Positions 1 to 6,983 of a stretch of DNA of 16,114 nucleotides are shown one piece after another. Made by a program: the position numbers and the translations under genes. The notes under the pieces are model-generated. The model did not search any database. It had not been told where the DNA came from and saw nothing but the letters and a program-made list of their open reading frames with translations. The DNA lies in assembly GCA_002693605.1 (NCBI GenBank), contig NZQO01000004.1, forward strand, positions 1 through 16,114, given 5' to 3'. This DNA is from Flavobacteriaceae bacterium (GTDB lineage Bacteria; Bacteroidota; Bacteroidia; Flavobacteriales; Flavobacteriaceae). The first letter of the stretch is position 1; the number at the start of each line of letters is the position of its first letter.

Positions 1-108
1 GCCTGCGCGGAGTCTAATCAGGCTTGTTTGATCAGTGAGGACGAAGCGTTGCTGAACGCGGCCGTTTTTTTTGGCATAGACGCGCGCCTTGCCTCAAATC
101 GCAGCTGA
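1..108 (+). CDS. possible 3' end of an upstream gene (partial)
   Basis: Frame 1 is open from the window edge to a TGA at 106-108 and gives 35 residues with ordinary composition, ending in the residues RLASNRS. The other two forward frames close within 30 bases. It could be the C-terminus of a host gene or of a gene lying just outside the island. A competing reading is a terminator: GCGTT (46-50) pairs with AACGC (55-59), followed by GGCCG and eight T at 65-72. The fragment is too short to recognise a family. Confidence 0.33.
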   Translation, partial: ACAESNQACLISEDEALLNAAVFFGIDARLASNRS

Positions 109-340
109 GCACTATAGGCAGGAAGCTGAGTCTACTTAACCTGCTGTAACAACACGGAAATAAATTGGAGGCGCGGGTCTCTGCCTTCACCATGTACTAC
201 GCAGTAACACGCTGCACCAAAACCCGTTGTTTATACTGAACTTTTCCTAACTCCTTGTAACAGACTGTAGTATACAGTAGCATCCAAATTCAAGCTTTTT
301 GTTGTTTTTATGTTGGATCGCCTTCTGGAGTCACAGTCTA
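109..340. other. integrase leader region; likely attL side of the island
   Basis: No gene is seen in these 232 bases. P4-type integrase genes usually lie beside the attachment site with their promoter pointing inward, so the left junction could lie here or just outside the window (inference). No tRNA 3' end is recognisable, and I found no matching direct repeat at the right edge of the window. TATACT at 232-237 and TATACA at 271-276 could be -10 elements, but neither has a good -35 at proper distance. Small palindromes are listed separately. Confidence 0.4.
265..277. promoter_or_regulatory. palindrome upstream of integrase (candidate operator)
   Basis: CTGTA-GTA-TACAG is a perfect 5+5 inverted repeat with a 3-base centre, 64 bases before the integrase GTG and overlapping a possible -10 (TATACA). 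It is not a LexA box, because the CTGT and ACAG halves are only 5 bases apart, not 8. A repressor or AlpA-type regulator site is possible; no binding protein can be assigned from sequence. Confidence 0.35.
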
Positions 341-1660
341 GTGCCGAAAAAATCAAAGCCACTTTCCGCCAAGCAAGTGGAGCATCTAAAGAAGCCGGGG
401 CTGCACAATGTTGGTGGTGCGGATGGACTCTATTTGAAGGTCTCCGAAACCGGCGCCCGGGCCTGGGTTTTCAGGTACGCAACGCCTGAAGTCAGAATAT
501 CCAAAACCGGCAAACCGTTCCGGGCCCGCCGTGATTTGGGTTTGGGCGGATATCCAGAGGTTGGATTGGCTGAAGCCAGACAGGCCGCCCGCGAATATCG
601 TCGCAGGATCAAGGACTATGGCGAGGATCCCGCCGAGCAACGACGAGCCGCACAACGCGAGTGGGCTGAAAGCCTCCGTAAGAATGTGTCGTTCGAGCAA
701 GCAGCTCGCCAGGCTTTCGCCAAAAAGGCGCCTGAATTCCGAAGCAAGAAGCACCGTGACCAATGGATCAGCCGACTTGAACATTACGCCTTTCCAAAGA
801 TTGGGCACCTGCCAGTGGCTGAGATTGACGTTAACCACGTTCTGGACGTTCTCCGGCCTATCTGGCACACCAAGACGGAAACGGCTACACGGGTGCGTCA
901 GAGGATTGAATCGGTTTTGACCTGGGCGAAAGTGTCCGGCCTTCGTGAAGGTGACAACCCCGCTGAGTGGCGGGGAAATCTGAAAGAGCTGTTACCAGAT
1001 CCCAACAAGCTGAGAAAGGCGCAACACTTCCCTGCTCTGCCATATAAGCGCCTTCCCGATTTCTTCAAAGCCGTTCGCGCCCGCGATGGGTTTTCGGCTC
1101 GTGCGCTGGAGCTCGTCATTCTCACCGCTGCCCGATCTGGTGAAGTTCGCGGCGCCACTTGGGATGAGCTGGATCTCAAAGCAGGCACCTGGAAGATTCC
1201 AGCCGACCGAATGAAGAACGGCAAAGCGCACACTGTCCCGTTGACCAAGACCGCCGTGGAAATGCTGAAGGCCCTGCCGAGGCTGGAGGGCAATAACTAT
1301 GTGTTCCCCGCCGTTCGAGGAGGCCAGATGTCTGACATGTCGCTGACCCAGCTCGTCAGGCGCATGAACACCGACAACGAAAAGCCCTGGATCGATCCAT
1401 CGACCGGACGAAACATTACGGTTCACGGATTGCGGAGCACCTTCAAAGACTGGTGTAGAGAACGCACACGTTACCCGGATGAGGTCAGTGAATTGCAGCT
1501 GGCACATATCAATGACGATAAAACACGGGCCGCCTACGCCCGCTCAGAGCTGATCGACAAGCGCCGACTCATGATGGCGGATTGGGAGCAATTCTGTTTG
1601 CACGGCGAGACCAAGAACGAATCCGGCAAGGTGATAGCCATTGGCGAGGGGAAATCATGA
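341..1660 (+). CDS. int: P4-type tyrosine integrase
   Basis: This is a site-specific recombinase of the tyrosine family that would catalyse integration and excision of the island. From the GTG at 341 it is 439 aa, a normal length for P4-like integrases. The N-terminal ~100 residues look like the arm-binding DUF4102 domain (LSAKQVEHL, then GGADGLYLKV). A core-binding domain follows, then the catalytic domain with all expected residues: Arg265 (AARSGEVR), a Lys near 292 (MKNGKAH), His362-x-x-Arg365 (HGLR), His389 (LAHI) and nucleophile Tyr399 (AAYARS). The open frame extends back to a TTG at 299, but the GGAG at 327-330 and the start of homology favour GTG 341. Its stop overlaps the next start as ATGA. 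The gene appears intact, so the island may still be mobile. Confidence 0.95.
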   Translation: MPKKSKPLSAKQVEHLKKPGLHNVGGADGLYLKVSETGARAWVFRYATPEVRISKTGKPFRARRDLGLGGYPEVGLAEARQAAREYRRRIKDYGEDPAEQRRAAQREWAESLRKNVSFEQAARQAFAKKAPEFRSKKHRDQWISRLEHYAFPKIGHLPVAEIDVNHVLDVLRPIWHTKTETATRVRQRIESVLTWAKVSGLREGDNPAEWRGNLKELLPDPNKLRKAQHFPALPYKRLPDFFKAVRARDGFSARALELVILTAARSGEVRGATWDELDLKAGTWKIPADRMKNGKAHTVPLTKTAVEMLKALPRLEGNNYVFPAVRGGQMSDMSLTQLVRRMNTDNEKPWIDPSTGRNITVHGLRSTFKDWCRERTRYPDEVSELQLAHINDDKTRAAYARSELIDKRRLMMADWEQFCLHGETKNESGKVIAIGEGKS

Positions 1661-2550
1661 AAAGTTCCGAAGTTAAAGCCGAGCGCAAAAGGCCCATAGG
1701 ATGGGTAATCGATCCTGTAGCTTCTTTCGTGGACGGCGGGCCCGGACATAAAGATGAAGTGCTAATAATTGCGGGCTTAAGTCGTGAAAAGCATATCGAG
1801 CGCGAGACACTTTGGAAGGCAGGTAAGCGAGCCTTTGACTTGATTTTTCCTCCGGGAGAGGAAATTTCCTTGGATGAACTAGAGGAGTTCTTGACTGTCT
1901 CTACTGAAGAGCTGGCCTCTTTGTGGAACCGATTCCGAAGCCCTCTGGAGCAAATGATAGAGGAGGGCCTTTTGGTCATATATCCATACGATTCAGAGGA
2001 ACCGATTAAAGAGTTCCGAGAGCTTAAGATCAATCCGACCAATCCATGGGCCTACCTTCACCTTGAGCCCTACATATTTGCCATCGATTCTCTTTTTGAA
2101 CAATCCAATTTGCTCTCCGAAGATGAAGAAGAGATCTGGCCCTACGATAGAGAGCTGCTAGGGGCCTACTTCACATTGTGCTTTCTAGACGATGTTGCAG
2201 CCGGGATCGATCTCAATGAAGAGAATTCAGAAGCAGCCGGTTGGGTAACTTTCTGGTTCGACAGAATCGATCAATTTAACCGAACACGGGAAGTCATCAA
2301 GCACCAAGAAAGCATCCGAAAACAACAGAAGTCTCAGTCAATGAACAAGATGCGCCACGCCAGAAGGAACGAGGCAAGACAGCTTGTAATAGATGACTGG
2401 CACCAAAGAAAAAGCGAGTTTCGAAGCGCCGAAAAGGCCGGCAACTATTACGCCGACTGGCTCGAAAGCAAAGGCTTTGAATTCGAACCCCGCACAATCA
2501 CTACCTGGATCCGGAAGTACGCCAAGGACAATGGTATTAAGCTGAGATAG
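1657..2550 (+). CDS. hypothetical protein coupled to integrase, C-terminal HTH-like region
   Basis: The product is 297 aa and not recognised. The start ATG at 1657 overlaps the integrase stop (ATGA) and has GAGGGGA at 1646-1652, so it is translationally coupled to int. The first ~220 residues are strongly acidic with many E, D and W (for example SLDELEEFL and LLSEDEEEIW). The last ~65 are basic (RRNEARQLV) and end in a segment reading RTITTWIRKY that resembles the recognition part of a helix-turn-helix. The family is unknown. Co-expression with the integrase suggests an accessory role in recombination or its control, or a cargo role such as defence; this is inference only. A hairpin terminator begins directly after its stop. 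Confidence 0.8.
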   Translation: MKSSEVKAERKRPIGWVIDPVASFVDGGPGHKDEVLIIAGLSREKHIERETLWKAGKRAFDLIFPPGEEISLDELEEFLTVSTEELASLWNRFRSPLEQMIEEGLLVIYPYDSEEPIKEFRELKINPTNPWAYLHLEPYIFAIDSLFEQSNLLSEDEEEIWPYDRELLGAYFTLCFLDDVAAGIDLNEENSEAAGWVTFWFDRIDQFNRTREVIKHQESIRKQQKSQSMNKMRHARRNEARQLVIDDWHQRKSEFRSAEKAGNYYADWLESKGFEFEPRTITTWIRKYAKDNGIKLR

Positions 2551-2576
2551 CAGTCTCCACAGGAGACTGTTCTTAG
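2551..2576 (+). terminator. hairpin terminator after the integrase operon
   Basis: CAGTCTCC (2551-2558) and GGAGACTG (2562-2569) form a perfect 8-bp stem with a 3-base loop, followed by a short, imperfect T-rich tail (TTCTTAG). It starts on the first base after the preceding stop codon. It separates the int operon from the alpA operon. Confidence 0.6.
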
Positions 2577-2639
2577 TCCACTGGAGAGGCGTCTCAGCCC
2601 GCTCTCTGCCCTGATTTACTGCTCATGTGTTTAACAACC

Positions 2640-2650
2640 CCTGTAACAGG
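2640..2650. promoter_or_regulatory. CCTGTAACAGG palindrome before alpA
   Basis: CCTGT-A-ACAGG is a perfect 5-1-5 inverted repeat 11 bases before the alpA start, and it touches the AGGAAGG ribosome binding site. The core TGTAACA also occurs at 145-151 and 256-262 in the integrase leader. It could be an operator shared by int and alpA, perhaps for autoregulation by AlpA (inference). Confidence 0.35.
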
Positions 2651-2661
2651 AAGGTTTAACC

Positions 2662-2853
2662 ATGAGCAAGCAATCCCTCCGCTATATATCGGATAAGCAG
2701 TTATCCGAACGCCTCGAAGTCAGCCGCCAGACCGTTTGGCGCTGGGTGAGAGAAGGCAACCTGCCAAGACCGATCAAGCTGGGCTCAAATTGCACCCGCT
2801 GGAGACTCTCAGACGTTGAAGCCTGGGAAACCAGCAAGGAGGCTGCAGCATGA
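2662..2853 (+). CDS. alpA: AlpA-family transcriptional regulator
   Basis: The product is 63 aa, typical for AlpA. It contains a MerR/excisionase-like winged helix: SDKQLSERLEVSRQTVWRW, then a wing with GNLPRPIKLG and CTRWRLSDVEAW. AlpA proteins of P4-like and PICI-like elements activate excision and replication genes and can act as excisionases. It is the first gene of a six-gene operon and has a clear AGGAAGG ribosome binding site at 2649-2655. Its stop overlaps the next start (ATGA). The palindrome just upstream suggests self-regulation. The family call is secure; whether it acts as activator or excisionase is not visible. Confidence 0.93.
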   Translation: MSKQSLRYISDKQLSERLEVSRQTVWRWVREGNLPRPIKLGSNCTRWRLSDVEAWETSKEAAA

Positions 2854-3068
2854 GAGTTACCACTCAAGTAAAGCCAGGCTTTTTCTGGAAAGCAGGCCGC
2901 CAGTACATGGCTCTGTCCGAAGTGCCCCGCACTTTGAATCTGACCGCATCAGAAGTAACAGATGCCGTAGGCCGAGATGAGCTGAAGGTCGAGAAGGTAT
3001 CTGGCTGCAAAGTTGTTTCGATGGAAGCGCTGCTTGGTTACGTCACTATGAGGGAGGGCCAGAAATGA
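2850..3068 (+). CDS. small conserved protein, paralogue A
   Basis: This 72-aa protein of unknown function starts at an ATGA overlap with alpA and ends in an ATGA overlap with the primase gene. Residues 8-65 align without gaps to residues 15-72 of the protein at 6529-6777, with 18 of 58 identical. Shared points are PG then two aromatics and K, E-V/I-P, E-K/R-V-S/A-GC-K/R-VV, and a final YV. No domain is recognised. The compact beta-rich look and place beside AlpA suggest a small DNA- or protein-binding accessory of replication control (inference). Confidence 0.8.
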   Translation: MRVTTQVKPGFFWKAGRQYMALSEVPRTLNLTASEVTDAVGRDELKVEKVSGCKVVSMEALLGYVTMREGQK

Positions 3069-4090
3069 AAAAAGCGCCCGCTCCCGAAGAAGCCAAGCGC
3101 CAGACCCGGCTCAAGTATAGCATCGGACAATCGGATCAAAACACAGTAAATCGTAAGCACGACGAAGCTGCTGGAGGATACGCATCCCTCCTAGATTCAA
3201 TACGCACAGCTCTGCTTGAAGCGGGTATAGAACCCGCGAATCCTGACGCCCTCCTCTCACGACTGGCTGAGGCGGAGGGCAAACCTGTGCGATTTGGAAC
3301 AGTCACAAAGCCTCGAAGCAAAAACGGATGGTTGATTGCCTACCATGATCGAAGCCTTCCGTTTGTGGTGATTGCCGGAGACTGGGCAACCGGGGCAGAA
3401 ATGAAGTGGATAGCCGGTCACTTAAACTCCATGACGCGAGCTGAACAGCGAGAGCTGAAGCGCCGAATGGATAGAGCGCGAGAAGCCAGAGAGGAAGAGC
3501 AGGCCCGCCAATGGGAGGCCAGAGCCATCGAAGCAGGCCGCCGCTGGCACTCTTCCGCGACAGCCGACCAATTTCATCCCTACCTTCTACGAAAGGGGAT
3601 ACAGCCGCACAGAGCCCGCCAGCATGGCAGAGAGCTTGTGTTATTGCTGACGGATTTCAACGGTAAGGCCTGGAGCCTGCAAACCATAGACGAAGCCGGT
3701 GAGAAACGTTTGATGGCTGGCGGAAAGAAGGCCGGTCACTTCATCGTCGTGGATGGACCGGACTACCCTGCCCGCGTTTTGATATGCGAAGGCTGGGCCA
3801 CCGGCTGCACCCTCGCAGAGTCAGATCCTGCCGCGCTGGTGTTAGCTGCAGTGGACTGCGGAAACCTTCAGGCAGTGGCAACAGGAGCCCGGAACCGTTG
3901 GCCCGATGCCGACCTGATCGTATGTGGAGATGATGACCGGACAACACCAGGCAATCCGGGAGCGACCACCGCCAGATCTGCGGCTTTGGCCGCTGGTGCA
4001 CGATATGCGCTTCCGCAGTGGCCGCCAGCAGCCCCCCTAAACCTTTCCGACTTCAACGACCTGTCAAATTGGCGGAAGGGGGCAGCATGA
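3065..4090 (+). CDS. TOPRIM-domain primase-like protein
   Basis: This 341-aa protein resembles phage and plasmid DNA primases of the TOPRIM_2 type, which would make RNA primers for replication of the excised island. The TOPRIM signature is visible: Glu242 in LICEGWATG and the acidic triad Asp289-Asp291 in CGDDDR. Before it is the family's usual region ending in GDWATG and a highly charged helix (about 120-160) reading REAREEEQARQ. No CHC2 zinc finger is present at the N-terminus, so the zinc-binding part is missing or replaced. Residues ~20-32 are encoded by DNA that carries a variant of a motif repeated elsewhere in the island. The start and stop both overlap neighbours as ATGA, coupling it to the helicase. 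Confidence 0.88.
   Translation: MKKAPAPEEAKRQTRLKYSIGQSDQNTVNRKHDEAAGGYASLLDSIRTALLEAGIEPANPDALLSRLAEAEGKPVRFGTVTKPRSKNGWLIAYHDRSLPFVVIAGDWATGAEMKWIAGHLNSMTRAEQRELKRRMDRAREAREEEQARQWEARAIEAGRRWHSSATADQFHPYLLRKGIQPHRARQHGRELVLLLTDFNGKAWSLQTIDEAGEKRLMAGGKKAGHFIVVDGPDYPARVLICEGWATGCTLAESDPAALVLAAVDCGNLQAVATGARNRWPDADLIVCGDDDRTTPGNPGATTARSAALAAGARYALPQWPPAAPLNLSDFNDLSNWRKGAA
3144..3158 (+). repeat. variant copy of the island 15-mer (inside primase gene)
   Basis: CAGTAAATCGTAAGC differs at one base from CAGTAAAACGTAAGC at 7000-7014 and 15391-15405, in the same orientation. The preceding ACA also matches the 7000 copy. The 11-base palindrome that precedes the other two copies is not conserved here (about 5 of 11 bases). 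Confidence 0.5.
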
Positions 4091-5973
4091 GCGAAACCAG
4101 CACTGCACTACAGATTTCGGAGGTAACCGAGGTAACCGGGGTAACTCCCCTGTCTCCCAACACTTCCAGCGGTAACCCCAACGAAAAACTTGAGGTAACC
4201 GGGGTAACTATCAACCCGGAAAGCCCACTCACGACACCCCCTAAAGCTCCTGAGGAAGCGAAGATAAACCGCCCGTGTTTTGCGACCCATGATGATTGGT
4301 TCAAGCTGAACGGCGAGCTTCAAAAGCCAGGCCTGTACTGGCACGGCTGGAGCAAAGCACACGGTGACAGTGAACCGGAACCATTGGACACATGGGTAAG
4401 CACTCCAATCCACTCAATTGCCCTTACTCAAGACGAGCATGGGAGCAATCACGGGCTACTTTTGCGGTTCTGCGATCCATCCGGCAAGTGGAAGGAATGG
4501 GCAGCCCCGTTACATCTGCTTAAAGGCAGTGGCGAAGAATTGCGAGGCGAGCTGCTGAGCAATGGGCTTAGATACAACCTTCAAGCTCAGCGACTCTTAC
4601 TGCAATGGATGATGAGCCAGTACCCAAACCGGTGGATCATTGCAGCGACCACAACCGGTTGGGGGCCTGACACCGATGCGTTTGTTCTTCCGGGGGCAAC
4701 TATCGGCCAAACAGAAATACGCTTTCAATCGGAGCATGCAGCCCACGATGCCTATGTTCAACGCGGCACCCTGGAGTCATGGCGCAACAACGTATCCAAG
4801 CGATGCGAAGGCAACCCTGTCTTGGTGTTGGCAATTTCCGTTGCCTTCGCCGGCCCGCTGATTCTGAAGGCTCGCCAACAGCACACCGGTGGCGCCGGTA
4901 TCCACCTGATGGGCGATTCATCCAAAGGAAAGACAACGGCACTCCAAATCGCCGCCAGTATTTGGGGAGCACCTGATTTCGTCTGCTCCTGGAGAGCAAC
5001 CGGCAATGGCCTCGAGGCTACCGCTTCAGCAAGGAATGACACTCTCCTTCCCCTCGATGAAATCAGTGAGAGCAATCCGAAAGAGATTGGTTCAATCGTC
5101 TACGCCTTAGCGAATGGCCACGGAAAGCAAAGAGCTGCGCGAACCGGTGGCGCCCGGCTTTCTGCACGCTGGCGGATTATGGCCCTGTCCAGCGGTGAGC
5201 GAAGTCTCTCTGCACACATGAATGAATCTGGACAGAAAGTGAAAGCTGGCCAGGAGGCCCGTCTACTGGATCTCCCGGGCACGAATCGCGTTCATGGCGC
5301 ATTCGACAAACTGCACGGCCTGGAGAGTGGCAGCCAGTTCTCGAACGCCCTTAAGGAAGCCACTAGCAAGGATTACGGCTTGGCGGGCCCCGAGTTTGTG
5401 GCGCGCCTGATCCAAGACGAGAGCGATTTGCCCGGGCTGTACGCGGAAACGTGCAACCTTCCCGGCTTCACTGGGTCGGACGGCGTCGAATCACGGGCTG
5501 GCAGTACGTTTGCATTGATTGCCATGGCAGGAGAGAAGGCCACTGAGTACCAAATCACTGGATGGGCCGAAGGAGAGGCCCTTACTGCTGCGATGGATGC
5601 GTTCAACGAATGGCGATCATTCAGAGGGCAAGGCAGCACGGAACACCGACAAATCTTGAGCGGAATACGTGACTTCATCGCGAGGCACGGTGACAGCCGA
5701 TTCTCCGAACGTAACCCAACGAATGAGATCGCTCCGCCGGTTAGAGACAGGGCCGGGTATTGGGAGGACACCCAGGATGGCCGGGTTTATTACTTCAACG
5801 CGCCAGGCCTGAAAGAAGCCGGCAATGGCCATGATATGCCTCGTATTCTGGAAGCCGTCGAATCCGCAGGATGGATAGTGGAGCGGGACGGCAACAAACG
5901 CTCGAAGCGTAAGAAAATTTCAGGGCAAGTCGTCGCTCTGTACGCGCTACGCTTGGAGGATCCAGAACCATGA
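4087..5973 (+). CDS. DUF927 AAA-type helicase/ATPase
   Basis: This 628-aa DUF927 protein is probably the replicative helicase of the island, unwinding its origin together with the upstream primase. Walker A is GDSSKGKT at residues 276-283 (Lys282), and Walker B is LLPLDEIS with Asp324-Glu325. The domain starts around residue 60 after a low-complexity tail (12-41) made of EVT/GVT units, which are encoded by GGTAACC repeats. The C-terminal ~130 residues look like a small winged-helix region. I chose ATG 4087 because it overlaps the primase stop (ATGA) and follows a GGAAGGGGG ribosome binding site, although the frame stays open upstream. DUF927 proteins are common beside TOPRIM primases in phages and islands. 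Confidence 0.9.
   Translation: MSETSTALQISEVTEVTGVTPLSPNTSSGNPNEKLEVTGVTINPESPLTTPPKAPEEAKINRPCFATHDDWFKLNGELQKPGLYWHGWSKAHGDSEPEPLDTWVSTPIHSIALTQDEHGSNHGLLLRFCDPSGKWKEWAAPLHLLKGSGEELRGELLSNGLRYNLQAQRLLLQWMMSQYPNRWIIAATTTGWGPDTDAFVLPGATIGQTEIRFQSEHAAHDAYVQRGTLESWRNNVSKRCEGNPVLVLAISVAFAGPLILKARQQHTGGAGIHLMGDSSKGKTTALQIAASIWGAPDFVCSWRATGNGLEATASARNDTLLPLDEISESNPKEIGSIVYALANGHGKQRAARTGGARLSARWRIMALSSGERSLSAHMNESGQKVKAGQEARLLDLPGTNRVHGAFDKLHGLESGSQFSNALKEATSKDYGLAGPEFVARLIQDESDLPGLYAETCNLPGFTGSDGVESRAGSTFALIAMAGEKATEYQITGWAEGEALTAAMDAFNEWRSFRGQGSTEHRQILSGIRDFIARHGDSRFSERNPTNEIAPPVRDRAGYWEDTQDGRVYYFNAPGLKEAGNGHDMPRILEAVESAGWIVERDGNKRSKRKKISGQVVALYALRLEDPEP
4122..4209 (+). repeat. GGTAACC iteron cluster A
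   Basis: Six direct copies of GGTAACC or GGTAACT start at 4122, 4131, 4140, 4171, 4194 and 4203. Neighbouring copies are 9 bases apart in runs of three and two. They lie in the first 41 codons of the helicase gene. Iterons beside replication genes are typical binding sites for satellite or plasmid replication proteins, so this is a candidate origin or cis-replication element. Confidence 0.7.
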
Positions 5974-6536
5974 GTTATGCCGAGCTATTGCGTAAGTTTG
6001 CAGAGCGCCCGGTTACCCCGGTTACCCCGTGCAAAGAGGCCAAGGTAACCGAAAACCGTGAGGAAAATCAGACAGGTAACCTCAGTTACCTCAGTTACCC
6101 CAAGGAACCTAGAGAAGCTGAGCGAAACCGTAAGCCACGAAGACTTGAGGCTCCTTTGCATGAGATCGCGCAAACCCTCGGGGCCTGCCCCAACATCCTG
6201 AGATCCCTTCTGTCTGAAGATGACATGGAGGACATAGCAGAGGGGCTAATCAGTCGAAGCCATCTAATCGCCTACTTCAGGCTGATGCGCTCAGAGGGTA
6301 TACCGCTGACAGAGGATTATCCGAGCTTCAAGCGTTCACCAGAGAATCGATCTGGACACGTTCAGAGGATGCAGGTTTGGAAGCCTGCTCACGAAGACCT
6401 GATAGACCATCTCATGGCCTGCGCTGATTGCCACGCCCCACTGAAACGTTACTGCGAACAGGGCGCGTCACTTAGACAGGCTTACATCGACCTTTGCACC
6501 GCCCCATTAGAGAACAGGACTACAGTCAATGAGTGA
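5970..6536 (+). CDS. hypothetical protein with four-cysteine (zinc-ribbon-like) C-terminus
   Basis: This 188-aa protein begins at an ATGA overlap with the helicase stop. Residues 14-44 are encoded by a second GGTAACC cluster and look like a disordered tail. The rest is helical. Near the end are Cys151, Cys154, Cys162 and Cys176 (CADC, then RYC, then DLC), a spacing that could bind zinc. The family is not recognised. Its place between the helicase and the second small paralogue suggests a replication accessory such as a helicase loader or origin-binding protein (inference). Confidence 0.78.
   Translation: MSYAELLRKFAERPVTPVTPCKEAKVTENREENQTGNLSYLSYPKEPREAERNRKPRRLEAPLHEIAQTLGACPNILRSLLSEDDMEDIAEGLISRSHLIAYFRLMRSEGIPLTEDYPSFKRSPENRSGHVQRMQVWKPAHEDLIDHLMACADCHAPLKRYCEQGASLRQAYIDLCTAPLENRTTVNE
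6011..6099. repeat. GGTAACC iteron cluster B (mixed orientation)
   Basis: There are six copies: GGTTACC at 6011 and 6020 (reverse), GGTAACC at 6044 and 6075 (forward), and AGTTACC at 6084 and 6093 (reverse). The two reverse pairs keep the 9-base spacing of cluster A. The copies are translated as VT in some places and as GN or SY in others, so the conserved unit is DNA and not peptide. It lies 1.9 kb from cluster A, on the other side of the helicase coding region. Confidence 0.7.
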
Positions 6537-6777
6537 TGAGACTACGCAACCCGAGTTCACCGAACGCTACCAGCCAGGTTGGTACTTTAAAGGCCAGGCG
6601 CCATGCCTGGCAGTCTATGAAATACCGAAATATGCATTGATGACAAACTTAGAAGTGGAGGTGGCCATAGTAAATGGTGATTTTCAGCTTGAAAGGGTCG
6701 CCGGATGTAGAGTTGTCCCCCTTGCCGACGTATTCAGATATGTAGAAAGGCGTGCAGCTGTTTGGGGAGAAAAGTAA
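6529..6777 (+). CDS. small conserved protein, paralogue B
   Basis: This 82-aa protein of unknown function overlaps the previous gene by 8 bases. Residues 15-72 align without gaps to residues 8-65 of the 72-aa protein at 2850-3068 (18 of 58 identical), including the aromatic motif after PG and the E-R-V-A-GC-R-VV stretch. The two copies form the second and last genes of the same operon. An acidic N-terminal extension (SDETTQPEFTE) is specific to this copy. It could be a homo- or heterodimer partner of paralogue A. Confidence 0.78.
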   Translation: MSDETTQPEFTERYQPGWYFKGQAPCLAVYEIPKYALMTNLEVEVAIVNGDFQLERVAGCRVVPLADVFRYVERRAAVWGEK

Positions 6778-6940
6778 ACAAGGCTCTTTCAACTGAACTG
6801 AGGCCGGGGCGCCCTGGAAGAATCACACCTTCCCGCCCTGGTCGTCATTGCCCAACTTCACGCGCGCATACTGGTCCGAAAACCTCCCTCATAGCTCGAA
6901 GAATAAACACTGTTTATCCGCACATATATCAATGCAAAAC

Positions 6941-6949
6941 TGTTATAAT
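6941..6949 (+). promoter_or_regulatory. extended -10 promoter of the late block
   Basis: TGTTATAAT combines a perfect TATAAT (6944-6949) with the extended -10 TG one base before it. No good -35 lies 16-18 bases upstream, which fits extended -10 or activator-dependent promoters. Transcription would start near 6956, inside the tandem GTAGGACA repeat, giving a leader of about 90 nt before the gene at 7046. Confidence 0.55.
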
Positions 6950-6950
6950 T

Positions 6951-6966
6951 GTAGGACAGTAGGACA
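6951..6966 (+). repeat. tandem GTAGGACA octamer at the late promoter start site
   Basis: GTAGGACA occurs twice head to tail directly after the extended -10. The GGACA units resemble the GACAA arms of the palindrome 18 bases downstream. The position over the predicted start site suits a repressor or regulator site. Confidence 0.45.
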
Positions 6967-6983
6967 AAATTACTTAACGAAGA

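Noticed and set aside
1..340. tRNA or tRNA 3' end as integrase target
   Set aside because: No T-arm, acceptor pairing or CCA-end pattern is visible, and there is no direct repeat with the right edge.
386..868. 160-codon minus-strand open frame within the integrase
   Set aside because: The integrase frame is certain here; the antisense product has no recognisable motif.
4122..4209. CRISPR-like array
   Set aside because: The repeats are only 7 bases, with 2-base gaps within runs and irregular gaps between them, and lie inside a coding frame; this is not CRISPR architecture.
6762..6962. 66-codon open frame after the second small paralogue
   Set aside because: Pro/Arg-rich low-complexity product, no ribosome binding site, and it runs into the AT-rich promoter region.
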